DNA of 64,000 nt from Neokomagataea tanensis. GTDB taxonomy: Bacteria; Pseudomonadota; Alphaproteobacteria; Acetobacterales; Acetobacteraceae. The translations under genes and the position numbers were made by a program. A model generated the notes under the pieces. That model had not been told where the DNA came from. It saw only the letters and a program-made list of their open reading frames with translations, and made no database searches. Shown one piece after another: positions 46,577 through 56,167 of this stretch (the stretch's first letter is position 1; every line of letters starts with the position of its first letter). The stretch is from contig NZ_CP032485.1 in NCBI RefSeq assembly GCF_006542335.1, forward strand, positions 2,153,001 to 2,217,000, in the 5' to 3' direction.

Positions 46577-47499
46577 CGAATTTGTGTGTCGAAGCGAGAG
46601 ATGTCACGCGTTGTTATAAAGGTGGGCGTGGGATCAAAGGCATTAATCTCGCAATTCCAATGGGACGAATTGTCGGGTTGGTTGGGGCGAACGGCTCAGG
46701 TAAAACAACGCTTTTGCGCGCTATAACCGGACTCACGGGGGCTGAGGGTGATTTGCGCGTCAATGGGTTAAATCCATGGACGCAGCGCGGTCAGATGATG
46801 GAAGACATCACCTTTATAGCAGACACAGCGATCCTGCCGCGATGGATGAATGCAGCGCAGATATTGGATTACGTTCAGGGAGTGCATCCGCGCTTTGATC
46901 GGACGAAAGCAGAACGTTTTCTCGCTGGTACGACAGTAAGCCGCAAAATGAAGGTCCGGCAAATGTCGAAAGGCATGGTCGTTCAACTTCATCTGGCAGT
47001 TGTTTTGGCAATTGACGCACGCTTGCTGGTCCTTGATGAGCCGACGCTAGGGTTGGATTTGGTATTCCGTACTACTTTTTACCGAACACTTCTGGAGGAG
47101 TTTGCTTCGGAAGAACGGACTATTATTATTAGTACGCATCAAGTGGAAGAAATTGAGCATATCCTGACAGATGTAGTTGTATTGTCTGAGGGAAGAATTG
47201 TTTTCCAAGAAGCGCTTGATGCACTGGAAGAGCGTTTTTTTGAGCTTAGGGCCAAGCCTGAGCGCGAAGAAGAAGTGATGAGGCTGGGGCCAGTGGCTGA
47301 GTGGCGCTCGTTAGGCCAAGGACATTTCCTTTTTGATTTAGCCAAGCCTGCGGGAGTTACGGCTGAGATGATAGGGCTCTTAGGGGAAGTTCGTTCTCCC
47401 AGGTTGGCGGATGTGTTGGTTCGACTAATGGAAGCAGCACGGCCAGAAACGGCAGGTGTGGGAGAGTGGGGTCATACCGTGAAGGAAAATAAGCAATGA
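46573..47499 (+). CDS. ABC transporter ATP-binding protein
   Basis: This 308-residue ATPase has Walker A (GANGSGKTTLL), a degenerate signature (QMSKGMVVQLHLA in place of LSGGQ), Walker B (LLVLDEPTLGLD) and the switch His (ISTHQVEE). A C-terminal extension of about 90 residues is present. It pairs with the overlapping permease gene to form an ABC-2 type exporter under the YtrA-type regulator. The substrate may be an antimicrobial or cell-envelope compound, as in Ytr systems, but this is not shown. Confidence 0.9.
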   Translation: MTNLCVEARDVTRCYKGGRGIKGINLAIPMGRIVGLVGANGSGKTTLLRAITGLTGAEGDLRVNGLNPWTQRGQMMEDITFIADTAILPRWMNAAQILDYVQGVHPRFDRTKAERFLAGTTVSRKMKVRQMSKGMVVQLHLAVVLAIDARLLVLDEPTLGLDLVFRTTFYRTLLEEFASEERTIIISTHQVEEIEHILTDVVVLSEGRIVFQEALDALEERFFELRAKPEREEEVMRLGPVAEWRSLGQGHFLFDLAKPAGVTAEMIGLLGEVRSPRLADVLVRLMEAARPETAGVGEWGHTVKENKQ

Positions 47500-48509
47500 G
47501 CAGGGCTGGGCTATTTTCGCAACAAGTTTGTTGTGAACTTCGTAAAGAGTTCCAACAGTATCGCGGGCTATGGATGACGCCATTGGTTATGACGCTCGCT
47601 CCTGTAATAATCGCCATTGTGGTAGAAATTGTTCATGCGGTTGTAGCGTTGGTTTCGGGCCATCCAATCACGATGCATTTGACCTACTTTCAACTTAATG
47701 GAAATGGTGTACAAATAAACGAGAAGATGGATAACAGTATTGAAGGGAGGTTCGCCCTCCTCTCAATAGTTGGGCTCACGGCGGCGTGGGTCGCACCGCT
47801 TGCAGGTCTAATTGTGACGTGTGTATATGCGTGTTCAGGTTTCTTGCGTGACAGACGAGATCAGAGCATTTTGTTCTGGAAATCTCTGCCGATGCCTGAG
47901 AGTGCTGTTGTGTTGGCAAGAATACTGTTTTGCTGCATTGGAATTCCGTTCGTTGTTTTCTGCGCTCAACTGCTGCTTGTCACGCTGACGAGTGGAATCA
48001 TTAGCGGGTGCTTTGCCTTAAAGAACAGCATGATGGGCTCGCTTTTTCTTACGTGGGGAAATCTGTTTTCTTTCTTGCTCTCTTGGTTTGAGGTATTGCC
48101 GCAGTTTGCCGTTTTAATGGTCCTATGGTGGTTCCCTATTTGGGCGCTATTGCTGTTATGGTCAGGTATAGTGCGTTCCTATCCGCTTCTATGGCTTGGG
48201 GTGGTCTTAGGTCTCGTGAGTGCGGTTGAAGCCATAGCTAACGGGACATCACGAATTATCAGGGCGATCGGGCAGTATGTAGAAAGTAAATGGATTGGTG
48301 AATTTGTTATTGTCCGGCTGTGGAATGGACTATCGCACATTCCCAATATCACAGCACTCAGAGAAAAAATGCCGTCTAAAATTAGAGTGAATAATGAGTT
48401 TTGGAGCGTGCTGGGAGCACATTCGAGCGCAATGTTTGTAAGTTTTATAGTTGGTATTTTTGCTCTCATAGTAGCGGGTTATTTGCGTCGTAAAGCTGGC
48501 CCACTCTAA
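47496..48509 (+). CDS. ABC-2 type transporter permease
   Basis: This 337-residue membrane protein has about six or seven hydrophobic segments and a large extracytoplasmic loop near residues 55-85. DRRDQSILFWKSLPMPE is the coupling-helix segment typical of ABC-2 permeases. It overlaps the ATPase stop (ATGA), so the two are one unit. The gene ends just before a terminator shared with the convergent metallophosphoesterase gene. Confidence 0.85.
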   Translation: MSRAGLFSQQVCCELRKEFQQYRGLWMTPLVMTLAPVIIAIVVEIVHAVVALVSGHPITMHLTYFQLNGNGVQINEKMDNSIEGRFALLSIVGLTAAWVAPLAGLIVTCVYACSGFLRDRRDQSILFWKSLPMPESAVVLARILFCCIGIPFVVFCAQLLLVTLTSGIISGCFALKNSMMGSLFLTWGNLFSFLLSWFEVLPQFAVLMVLWWFPIWALLLLWSGIVRSYPLLWLGVVLGLVSAVEAIANGTSRIIRAIGQYVESKWIGEFVIVRLWNGLSHIPNITALREKMPSKIRVNNEFWSVLGAHSSAMFVSFIVGIFALIVAGYLRRKAGPL

Positions 48510-48546
48510 AAAAGCTCGCAAAGCCTATGGGCAGGTTCTGCGAGCA
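48508..48546 (-). terminator. Terminator of the metallophosphoesterase gene
   Basis: GCTCGCA (48514-48520) pairs with TGCGAGC (48539-48545), with partial inner pairing. On the minus strand the stem is followed by TTTTTT, so it ends the leftward gene. It also lies right after the permease stop. Confidence 0.7.
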
Positions 48547-48572
48547 CAGTTTCAAAATTATTGGTTTCAATA

Positions 48573-49688
48573 TTACTTTTCTGTACGGTTTAATTGGAAA
48601 CAGGTGATTTCGGGGGGCTTAGCAAGGCGTAGAGCGAAGCCAGCCCAAATACCTGTTCCATTGCTAACATAAAGGTGCATGGCGCCAACAGTATAACGTC
48701 CTGAGACAAAGCCGTTATTCGCGCGTGCCACAAGGCGGTCAAGGCCGGGTATCATTCCACCATGTGTATGGCCAGAGAGTTGTAAGGCAACTTTACGCTT
48801 TGCGGCTTCCACTGCATTTCTTGGTTGGTGATCAAGAAGCACGATTGGTGCCGCCGGGGCATCTTTGAGTGCGGCGTCCAGGTTCGGTGGCTGTTCGTTA
48901 TGATGTGCAGCAGAAAGATCGGTAACGCCAGCTAAAACGAGGGTAGCATCACCCCTCGTTAGCAGGGTGTGCTCGTTGAGTAGCATGGTGATGTCTAAGC
49001 TTTTTAAGTGTGTCAGCCACTCTTGATAATTAAAATAATACTCGTGGTTACCAGGAACGGCAAATACGCCGTCTGGCGCATACAGTCTTTTTAGCGGTGC
49101 AATATCGCTTTTACGAAGGGAGACAGGGCCGTCAATAAAGTCGCCTGTAATGACAATGAGGTCAGCATGTTTTGCATTAGCTAAAATAGTAACTTTCTCG
49201 GCCCAAGCAGTAGGAAAGAGGCGGGTCAGGTGTAGGTCTGCGAGTTGTAATATGGTGTAATTTTCGAATTCTGGAGGGAGATTAGGGATCGCGACAGCGA
49301 TATTTCGTAGCTTGGGAAGGCGTGTTGCGTTCCATACGGCGCATGCGCTCAAAAATGCTGCAAGCAAGCCAATCGTCGCACGAAAAAAAACTGGAATACA
49401 AATGCTATGTCTGTAAGAAATTACAAAAAAGAGCGTTGCTGTGTCCAAAACGAGTTGGAAAAAAGCAAGGAAGGTAATCGCACCAAACAACCAGTTAAAA
49501 GTAAGAATTAAAAACCTAGGGAATTCCGGCAGCATAGGAGTGCCTGAAGAAAGCCGAGCCCAGAGGTGGTATTGTGATCCTATTAGTAAAAGGATCGCTA
49601 ATAGAAATTTTAACCAATATGGGATAGGCAATGGCCAAAGCCAGTTAAAAATAATGAAAATACACGGGGCAGTGAAAATCAGATGCAC
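48573..49688 (-). CDS. Membrane-anchored metallophosphoesterase (YaeI-like)
   Basis: This 371-residue protein has four hydrophobic segments in the first 125 residues, then a calcineurin-like phosphoesterase domain. The metal motifs are LQLADLHLTR (DxH), VITGDFIDG (GD), VPGNHEYYF (GNHE) and LSGHTHGG (GHxH). YaeI-type enzymes act on phospholipid or nucleotide-lipid phosphodiesters at the membrane. The active-site domain may face the cytoplasm or periplasm; topology is not certain. The start is GTG 49688 with AGGA ten bases upstream. Confidence 0.85.
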   Translation of the reverse strand: MHLIFTAPCIFIIFNWLWPLPIPYWLKFLLAILLLIGSQYHLWARLSSGTPMLPEFPRFLILTFNWLFGAITFLAFFQLVLDTATLFFVISYRHSICIPVFFRATIGLLAAFLSACAVWNATRLPKLRNIAVAIPNLPPEFENYTILQLADLHLTRLFPTAWAEKVTILANAKHADLIVITGDFIDGPVSLRKSDIAPLKRLYAPDGVFAVPGNHEYYFNYQEWLTHLKSLDITMLLNEHTLLTRGDATLVLAGVTDLSAAHHNEQPPNLDAALKDAPAAPIVLLDHQPRNAVEAAKRKVALQLSGHTHGGMIPGLDRLVARANNGFVSGRYTVGAMHLYVSNGTGIWAGFALRLAKPPEITCFQLNRTEK

Positions 49689-50228
49689 GCGAACAGTGTC
49701 CTAGGTTATTTTTCCCTCGGAAGGGTATAAATATATCCGAACCATTGAGTTCAACCATATACATAATAATTCCTATTGGATAAAGCAGCTTCATAATGGC
49801 TGCAATTTTGACTTATTTAATAATTAATTTTGAAGATATATATAATATATTTATAAAAGTATATTATTATCCATTAAATTACCAAATGTACATTTTTGTA
49901 TCGAATAGTCTGGTAAATATTAAATAGACCGACGACAGTACTTTCCCGCCATGATTTTTGCAGTTTCAAGCGCCTAGGTTTCGGTAATGGTGGCGGTGAA
50001 TCTGTTCCAACTATTCCGCTTGCATTGGAGGCACAAGGGCCGGTCCTTCCGAAGGTTGTTGTGGCGCAGTGGAAATATCAACTTTACGAGGGTGATCTGA
50101 CCCAGCATGCCCCACAATATCGGCAAAAAGGCCGCATGTTAGACGTTTGCGACGTGTCGCCATCAGAATGGTCCTTTGAATGAGGGGGAGAGGGTAAATT
50201 TGTGTTTGGTTTACCCTCCAGCGTGTCG
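49689..50228. other. Intergenic region with a possible gene remnant
   Basis: About 540 bases separate the metallophosphoesterase and GH3 genes. The first 280 bases are AT-rich and carry the phosphoesterase promoter. From about 49980 to 50190 the composition turns coding-like. The plus strand has an open frame of about 65 codons with no start, ending in TGA at 50184, and the minus strand has the small ORF at 50011-50163. This could be the eroded end of a lost gene. Confidence 0.4.
50011..50163 (-). CDS. Possible 50-residue small protein, unknown
   Basis: ATG 50163 has AAAGGACC nine bases upstream and opens a 50-codon frame (MATRRKRLTCGLF...PPMQAE) ending in TAG. It is 65 bases downstream of the GH3 gene on the same strand. 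I recognise no family. The opposite strand is also open here, so it may be chance or a gene remnant. Confidence 0.25.
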   Translation of the reverse strand: MATRRKRLTCGLFADIVGHAGSDHPRKVDISTAPQQPSEGPALVPPMQAE

Positions 50229-52898
50229 TTATTCTGGGATTTGAGCGTTACCTTTTACTTCGTAGTTTCCAATCGTGACCGGTGCCGTTGTATTAGGCTG
50301 ACCTCCGCCAATACTCAGGCTGTATGTTCCATTGGGTACGATAATCTGACCAGCAGCAGTGACCATGCTTTGCTGGCGAGCGTCGAGCGAAAACCGTACG
50401 ACTTCAGACTGTCCTGGCTTCAGCCAGACGCGTTTGAATCCACGCAAAGCTCGTAGTGGGGCGCCGTCTATCTTAGGGAAGCTAAGATAAAGTTGTACAA
50501 CCTCTGCACCGGGCAATTTGCCAGTATTTGTAACTTTTGCGGTGACGTTCAAGGACTCACCAGCAGTGAGCGGAGCTGCCGGCAGGGTCAAGTTGCTGTA
50601 TTCAAAGTGCGTATAACTCAAGCCATAGCCGAAGGGAAAAAGCGGAGTTCCAGTATAGTATCTGTATGTGCGATTATTCATAAAGTAATTGCCGAATGGC
50701 GGAAGGTCATCAACGCTTTTATAAAACGTAATTGGCAAACGACCAGATGGATTATTAGCCCCAGATAAAGTGTTGGCTACTGCAGTGCCGCCTTCTTCAC
50801 CTGCGTACCAAGATTCAATTATAGCCCCAGCATGTTCATTTGCCCAGTTAACACTCATAGCTCCACCATTCGCGAGAACTACGACAAGAGGTTTTCCTGT
50901 AGAAGCAACATCCTTGAGCAAGTTTTCTTCAGGCGCAGGGAGGTCCAGTGACGTACGATCTCCGCCATGAAAACCCGGCTCATCGATATTCATTTGCTCC
51001 CCTTCAAGTTCTGAGGTTAGCCCAACCACGGCAATAACAACATCGGCGGCGCGGGCGTTTGCAATAGCTTTTGGATCTGTTTTGCTATCGTCGAAGCGCG
51101 TCCAAATTAGATGGGCTGAGGGTATGGAGTGCGCTAGTGGAGCGTAATGCACATGTAGCTTGTATTTTTCGCCCTTTTCTAACCTGATTTTGCCAAGGCG
51201 GCGCTCCATGCCATTGCCTTGCCAGTCGTCGTAGGCAACCTGCTGACCGTCAACAACAACCTGTAGTACACCATCGCCTTCCAACCCGAGGCGATAAAAA
51301 CCACTTTCTGGTGCTGTCAAAGTACCATCCCAATTAACACTTAGGTCGATTTTGCCCGTGGTTTCCTTGGGGAGGGTAGCTGGGGACAGGCTGACAGTCG
51401 GCTCCATCCGATCAGTGAGTGGCGTTTGGCCGACTTCGTCGTCACCCACATTGTGGTGAACGTAATAATGTGCCAGCAAGCCTGGTTTTCCGTCGTGGGT
51501 CAAAAATTGCAAAGGCACAGGAACCGCATCGTTACGTAAAAATTGGGTGCCAGGTTCGTAGCTAATATCGGCTTGTGGGAAGGCTTTCTTTAAACCCTCT
51601 AGTACTGAGACAGCGTGGCTAGGTCGGCCATTATAATTGCCCATCATGTAGCGCGTTTGGTCAGCGAGGGGGCCTACAACTGAAATCTTCAATTTTCTTG
51701 TCGGTGAAAGTGGTAGTATACCGTTATTTTTGAGCAAAACTAATGACGATGCAGCAACGTCACGTGCAAACTGTCGGTGTTTTACGCTGTCGAGTTCTTT
51801 AGGATCGATCTTTGAATAGGGGTCCAATGATTCTGGATCAAATGCTCCTGTACGTATACGAACAACCATGAGGCGCTTTACAGCTTTATCGATAGCTTCT
51901 TCGCTGAGGTAGCCCGCACGGACAGCGTCCACATAGGGACGATAATCTCCATCTCCGTCGACCTTACCGTAGTAATTGATACACTCACTATCGACGCCGC
52001 GCTTTACTGCCAGCGCAGTTGCAGATTTCTGATCAGGCGTGAAATTATGGGCTACGTAAATGCCCGTCACGGCATCGCAGTCAGCTACCATCAGGCCATT
52101 GTAATGCCAGTTACCGCGCATCTGGTCTTGCAGAAGGTATTGGCTGGCGCAGTCAGGTTCACCGTTCAGTGAGCTATAGGCACACATCAGGCCAGCGGCT
52201 TTGCCGTCAATGGCTGCCGCGCGGAATGCTGGTAAGTAAGTATCAAGCATGTCGTGCTTACTGGCTTTGATATCGACCCACCGGCGTGTCGCTTCCGGTC
52301 CACTGTGAACGGCCAAATGCTTTGCAACTGCTGCAGTGCGGTAGTAATGCGGGTCGGTGCCTTGTAGACCCTCAATATACGCAACTCCCATACTGCTCGT
52401 CAGGGTTGGGTCCTCGCCATAAGTTTCTTGACCGCGCCCCCAGCGTGGGTCCCTGTCGATGTTCACGTTAGGCGCAAACAGATTGCGTCCCTCAAACAAA
52501 CCACTTGCGCCATTTTTGCGGCTGTTAGCTTGTTTGTTAAGAATACGCATTTCTGTACTGACAATAGTAGCCACATCGCGAATGGCGTTGGTGTCAAACG
52601 TAGCTGCAAGTCCAATAGGTTCTGGAAATTGAGTGGCGCCTGGCAGTGCAACACCGTGCAAGCCCTCGTTCCACCAATCGTAAGCAGGAACGTTTAGTCG
52701 GGGAATAGCACGCGCTTGATTGACGAGTTGTGATGCCTTTTCTTCGAGGGTCATTCTGCTCACAAGGTCGGCGGCGCGCTGCTCGGGAGATAAGCTGACG
52801 TCTAGGAAAGCAGGCTTTGTGGTGGATGCGTGAGCGTGTGGTAAGCTGGTGCTGCCTAGTAGGGCAGCGCAAAGCATTCGTGAAATCCGATGTTTCAT
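50229..52898 (-). CDS. Exported GH3 glycosidase (beta-glucosidase/beta-xylosidase) with PA14 domain
   Basis: This 889-residue protein has a signal peptide (about residues 1-24) and the GH3 barrel with NVNIDRDPRWGRGQETYGEDP, AVAKHLAVHSGPE and the nucleophile Asp in MVADCDAVTG. The alpha/beta sandwich domain is interrupted by a PA14 domain (about residues 460-600). It resumes with ELEGEQMNIDEPGFHGGDRT, holding the probable acid/base Glu, and ends with a fibronectin III-like domain. WWNEGLHG points to the beta-xylosidase/beta-glucosidase group. It would release sugars from plant glycosides in the periplasm. ATG 52898 has AGGA ten bases upstream and a better signal peptide than 52916. Confidence 0.92.
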   Translation of the reverse strand: MKHRISRMLCAALLGSTSLPHAHASTTKPAFLDVSLSPEQRAADLVSRMTLEEKASQLVNQARAIPRLNVPAYDWWNEGLHGVALPGATQFPEPIGLAATFDTNAIRDVATIVSTEMRILNKQANSRKNGASGLFEGRNLFAPNVNIDRDPRWGRGQETYGEDPTLTSSMGVAYIEGLQGTDPHYYRTAAVAKHLAVHSGPEATRRWVDIKASKHDMLDTYLPAFRAAAIDGKAAGLMCAYSSLNGEPDCASQYLLQDQMRGNWHYNGLMVADCDAVTGIYVAHNFTPDQKSATALAVKRGVDSECINYYGKVDGDGDYRPYVDAVRAGYLSEEAIDKAVKRLMVVRIRTGAFDPESLDPYSKIDPKELDSVKHRQFARDVAASSLVLLKNNGILPLSPTRKLKISVVGPLADQTRYMMGNYNGRPSHAVSVLEGLKKAFPQADISYEPGTQFLRNDAVPVPLQFLTHDGKPGLLAHYYVHHNVGDDEVGQTPLTDRMEPTVSLSPATLPKETTGKIDLSVNWDGTLTAPESGFYRLGLEGDGVLQVVVDGQQVAYDDWQGNGMERRLGKIRLEKGEKYKLHVHYAPLAHSIPSAHLIWTRFDDSKTDPKAIANARAADVVIAVVGLTSELEGEQMNIDEPGFHGGDRTSLDLPAPEENLLKDVASTGKPLVVVLANGGAMSVNWANEHAGAIIESWYAGEEGGTAVANTLSGANNPSGRLPITFYKSVDDLPPFGNYFMNNRTYRYYTGTPLFPFGYGLSYTHFEYSNLTLPAAPLTAGESLNVTAKVTNTGKLPGAEVVQLYLSFPKIDGAPLRALRGFKRVWLKPGQSEVVRFSLDARQQSMVTAAGQIIVPNGTYSLSIGGGQPNTTAPVTIGNYEVKGNAQIPE

Positions 52899-53250
52899 TG
52901 TGAGTCTGTCCTGCATGGCAACTGGGTCATCAAGACCGAGTGGGTTACGTGTATAAGCAAAAAAAGCGTTATAAATATCGATATCGAAATTAATAATTCG
53001 AATATTTTATACAATGTCAATCTAGTTTTTAGGGCACTGGGCTTGGGGGAGGGGCTGCTAAATTCGTATATCGTCTCTTATTTTGAGGTTTTTAAGAATG
53101 CTGCGCAAACCGTCTGTTGAATTGTACCAAATAGTACGTCGTATAAGTGAGGTAATGTTATTTTATATTATCGTGGAATATAAAATTAGTTATATATTAA
53201 ATATAATATGGCTTTAGATAAATTTTAAAATTACCTAAAACCATAAGATA
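52899..53250. other. AT-rich region upstream of the GH3 gene
   Basis: About 350 bases lie between the GH3 start and the end of the MFS gene. It holds the GH3 promoter and becomes very AT-rich towards 53250. A short dyad TCGAA/TTCGA near 52984-53001 is too weak to call an operator. No gene or RNA element was recognised. Confidence 0.45.
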
Positions 53251-54480
53251 TTATATTTCTATTTCTTCTTTTACTAATATAGTGGATAATATTCCTGCAA
53301 AAATAAGGCTTGCTGCGCTTATGTACCAAGCGGCATCGAAGCGGCCCGTGTAATTTACTATATATCCAGTTGCGATTGGTGCCAAAAGCCCAAGCCCATT
53401 ACTAAAAGTTAAAGTAACCCCTGTGACAGTGCCAATTTTACTGCCGTCACTGATTAACTCCGTTAAGAGCGCCGTATTGGAACCGTTTGCAGATATTAGG
53501 CAGCATAGTGAAATCGATAGTAATATAAGTATTGGCGTAACAGAATGATAAAAAGGGAGAAGCCCTATGCTCGCAGCTCCCAGAAAGAAAAACGCTACTA
53601 CGAAACGGCGGCGTTTTGGTATTGCCCCTCTCAAAAAAGCTATTTTTTCAGCAATTCTACCAATAAAAATAGCACACACGGCTGCAATTAAATAACAGGT
53701 AGCAGTATGACTTCCCGCGCCCGTAACGCTGATGTGCAGTTCGTGTATGAGATACACCGGCAACCACGAAAGAACGAGAAAATTTAGGTAATTTTGCGTA
53801 CATTGTGCTATCAAAATACCCCAAAATGAGCGGGCTTTAAAAAGCGACTGTATTTGCTTTAATGTGATAATTTTTTTATTAGAAGCCGATATTTGGTTGT
53901 TTTTGTCACGATATAAAACCCACCACGCTAATACCCATATTAGCCCCACAGCTCCTAAAGCCACAAATTCAAAACGCCACCCAAAATGAAAGATCAGCGT
54001 TGCGCCTGCTAATGTGCCGCCAGCTAAGCCTAATTGCATGCCCGTGAGTAGGATTGTCATGACCAATCCGCGTTCGCTAGGCTTTGCCCAGTGTCGGACG
54101 ATTGTGGCACCTACGCCAAATGTTGGTGCTTCGCCGGCACCAAGAAGTACGCGTGTGAATAAAAATTGCCCTAGCGATTGGGTAATACCTCCGAGCATCA
54201 TTGCCACGGACCAGAGACCTACCGCCAAACTACCGACCCTGCGCGCTCCGTAACGATCGAGTAGCATGGTGGAAGGCAGGTTCAATATAAAATAGGACCA
54301 CATAAAGCTTGAAGCTACCCAACCCATCTGAATAGAGCTAAGCGAAAATTCTCGTCCTAAATCTGGTAAAGCAATAGATAAAGCGGCGCGGTCTCCGTAG
54401 CTGATCATATACATGATGAAAATCAGCAGAAAGAAAACCTGCCGTGGCATTGCTTTTGGTTGCAAAAAAGCAGTCGTCAT
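53251..54480 (-). CDS. MFS transporter, anion:cation symporter (ACS) type
   Basis: This 409-residue protein has 12 membrane segments with ACS features: YMISYGDRAALSIALP in TM1, STMLLDRYGARRVGS in the first loop and LLGAGEAPTFG in TM4. ACS transporters import organic anions such as hexuronates, phthalate or tartrate. Its ATG overlaps the stop of the DMT gene (ATGA), making it the last gene of the pxpB-pxpC-pxpA-DMT run. It may import a pyroglutamate-like substrate for that operon; this is inferred from position only. Confidence 0.87.
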   Translation of the reverse strand: MTTAFLQPKAMPRQVFFLLIFIMYMISYGDRAALSIALPDLGREFSLSSIQMGWVASSFMWSYFILNLPSTMLLDRYGARRVGSLAVGLWSVAMMLGGITQSLGQFLFTRVLLGAGEAPTFGVGATIVRHWAKPSERGLVMTILLTGMQLGLAGGTLAGATLIFHFGWRFEFVALGAVGLIWVLAWWVLYRDKNNQISASNKKIITLKQIQSLFKARSFWGILIAQCTQNYLNFLVLSWLPVYLIHELHISVTGAGSHTATCYLIAAVCAIFIGRIAEKIAFLRGAIPKRRRFVVAFFFLGAASIGLLPFYHSVTPILILLSISLCCLISANGSNTALLTELISDGSKIGTVTGVTLTFSNGLGLLAPIATGYIVNYTGRFDAAWYISAASLIFAGILSTILVKEEIEI

Positions 54481-55391
54481 TCGGGCTGTCCATTTGTCTG
54501 GGAGAGAGAAGGTAAGACTTCCGCTGGAGTAGGGTGACGATCATGACGCAGCATCCAGATGCCGGCGCTAACGATTAGAGCTCCGCCAACAATTGTAGCG
54601 ATACCGGGAGGTTCCTCAAAAGCGAACCATCCAATCAAAGCAGCCCAAAACAGGCCAGTATAGGTAAATGGTCCAATGGCTGAAACTTCCGCAGAAGCAA
54701 AAGCTTCAGTTTGTAAAATTTGAGAGAGGCCTGCGAAGACACCTATAAAAATGAGGGGCAACCACGCAGAGGCTGAAGGTGTGACCCAAATAAAAGGCAA
54801 CGGTATAGCGGTGGCGAGTGTCATCAAAATAGCCTGCCACAGCGTAATGGTGGTACTAGCTTCTGTGGCTGAAAGTTGACGTATTTGCATGGTCGTGAGA
54901 GCGCCTACAGCTCCCTGAGCCAACGCGATCAAGGCAGCGAACTGCATTCCGTCCGTCGTTTGAAAAAGCCCCTTGCCGGCAGCGACAACCAGGACACCCG
55001 TAAACCCGATACCAACGGCAACCCAGCGGTGAATGGACGGCCGCTCTCCCAGCAATGGAATGGATAGAAGTACGAGAAACAGCGGTTGTGTATAAGAAAG
55101 AGCTTGCTGTTCGGCGAGGGGAAGGTGGGTGACTGTGTAGACGATCATCACCATACTCAGCAGCCCGAAACCGGATCGCGCAACGTGGCGACCGAAATGC
55201 TGGGTGCGTAAAGTTCCGCCCGTGCGACGTGCAACAAATAGTACAAAGGGTAGAGAAAATAAGTTTCGGAAAAAGACAATTTCAAGCGCCGTGAGTTGTC
55301 CTCCCAGCTTTTTCTGTAAAGCATTGAGAAGAGCCAAAACACATGTAGCAATCGTAAGAAAGAGCGCGCCGCGTTGGAGGTTGTGTTTCAT
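54477..55391 (-). CDS. EamA/DMT-family transporter
   Basis: This 304-residue protein has ten membrane segments in two EamA repeats. The conserved FRNLFSLPFVL, YTQPLFLVLLSIPLLGERP and a second-half FTYTGLFWAALIGWFAFEEPP are visible. DMT proteins usually export amino acids or metabolites. It starts eight bases after pxpA and overlaps the MFS gene, so it belongs to the pxp operon. The substrate is unknown. Confidence 0.88.
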   Translation of the reverse strand: MKHNLQRGALFLTIATCVLALLNALQKKLGGQLTALEIVFFRNLFSLPFVLFVARRTGGTLRTQHFGRHVARSGFGLLSMVMIVYTVTHLPLAEQQALSYTQPLFLVLLSIPLLGERPSIHRWVAVGIGFTGVLVVAAGKGLFQTTDGMQFAALIALAQGAVGALTTMQIRQLSATEASTTITLWQAILMTLATAIPLPFIWVTPSASAWLPLIFIGVFAGLSQILQTEAFASAEVSAIGPFTYTGLFWAALIGWFAFEEPPGIATIVGGALIVSAGIWMLRHDRHPTPAEVLPSLSQTNGQPE

Positions 55392-55399
55392 TGCGATGA

Positions 55400-56167
55400 T
55401 CAGGAAATTAGGCGATATGCAGGTGTGATCTCGCCCCCTAAAGCGATAATTTGATCACGGATTGTACGCGCCAAATCTACTGCTCCGGGCGTATCGCTAT
55501 GGACGAGGATTGAAGACGCTTCCATGGAAAGCAGAGTGTTATCAATAGTAAGAACGGTCTTTTCTTCCAAAAAGCGACGTACACGCGTGCTTAAAATCGC
55601 TGTATCATGAATAACGGCCCCTACTTGCCCGCGAGGTACAAGTGTTCCTTTCGCGGTGTAGGCACGATCTGCGAGAAATAATGCTTGTGTGCGCAATCCT
55701 ACTTTTTCAGCAGCTTTGACGCTTGCCTGTCCGGGCATGACGAATAGGGTTAGATCTGGATCAAGGCTGTAGATAACGCGCGCGAGACGCAACGCGCGCT
55801 CAGGGTCTTCATTCGCAATTGTGCCGAGTGCAGCATGGTAACTAACGTGCGTTACACGGTGGTTATGCCGGGCTGCAACCCCCTGTAGTGCGCCGATTTG
55901 GTAAGCGACCATTGCTTCCAACTCGGTGTCACTTACGGGCATTACACGGCGTCCAAACCCTGCCAAATCAGGCAGTCCCGGATGGGCACCAATGCCGAGC
56001 CCTTTCGCTTTGGCAGTGCGTACTATGCGGTCCATAATAACGTGGTCACCAGCATGAAAGCCGCATGCAATATTTGCAGATGATACTATGTCCATCAATG
56101 CGTCATCATCAGCGATGTGCCACCGCCCAAAACCTTCGCCCATGTCGGCGTTTAGATCAATTTTCAT
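55400..56167 (-). CDS. pxpA: 5-oxoprolinase subunit A (LamB/YcsF family)
   Basis: This 255-residue protein has the YcsF pattern: MKIDLNADMGEGFGRW, SANIACGFHAGDH, IGAHPGLPDLAGFGRR and ILVHSDTPGA near the end. PxpA works with PxpB and PxpC to open 5-oxoproline to glutamate with ATP. ATG 56167 overlaps the pxpC stop (ATGA) and fits the family start. The longer frame to 56326 overlaps pxpC and lacks homology. Its neighbours accB/accC on the other strand make a wider carboxylase role possible. Confidence 0.9.
   Translation of the reverse strand: MKIDLNADMGEGFGRWHIADDDALMDIVSSANIACGFHAGDHVIMDRIVRTAKAKGLGIGAHPGLPDLAGFGRRVMPVSDTELEAMVAYQIGALQGVAARHNHRVTHVSYHAALGTIANEDPERALRLARVIYSLDPDLTLFVMPGQASVKAAEKVGLRTQALFLADRAYTAKGTLVPRGQVGAVIHDTAILSTRVRRFLEEKTVLTIDNTLLSMEASSILVHSDTPGAVDLARTIRDQIIALGGEITPAYRLIS

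Noticed and set aside
52984..53001. TCGAA/TTCGA dyad before the GH3 gene as an operator
   Set aside because: The arms are short and expected by chance in AT-rich sequence.
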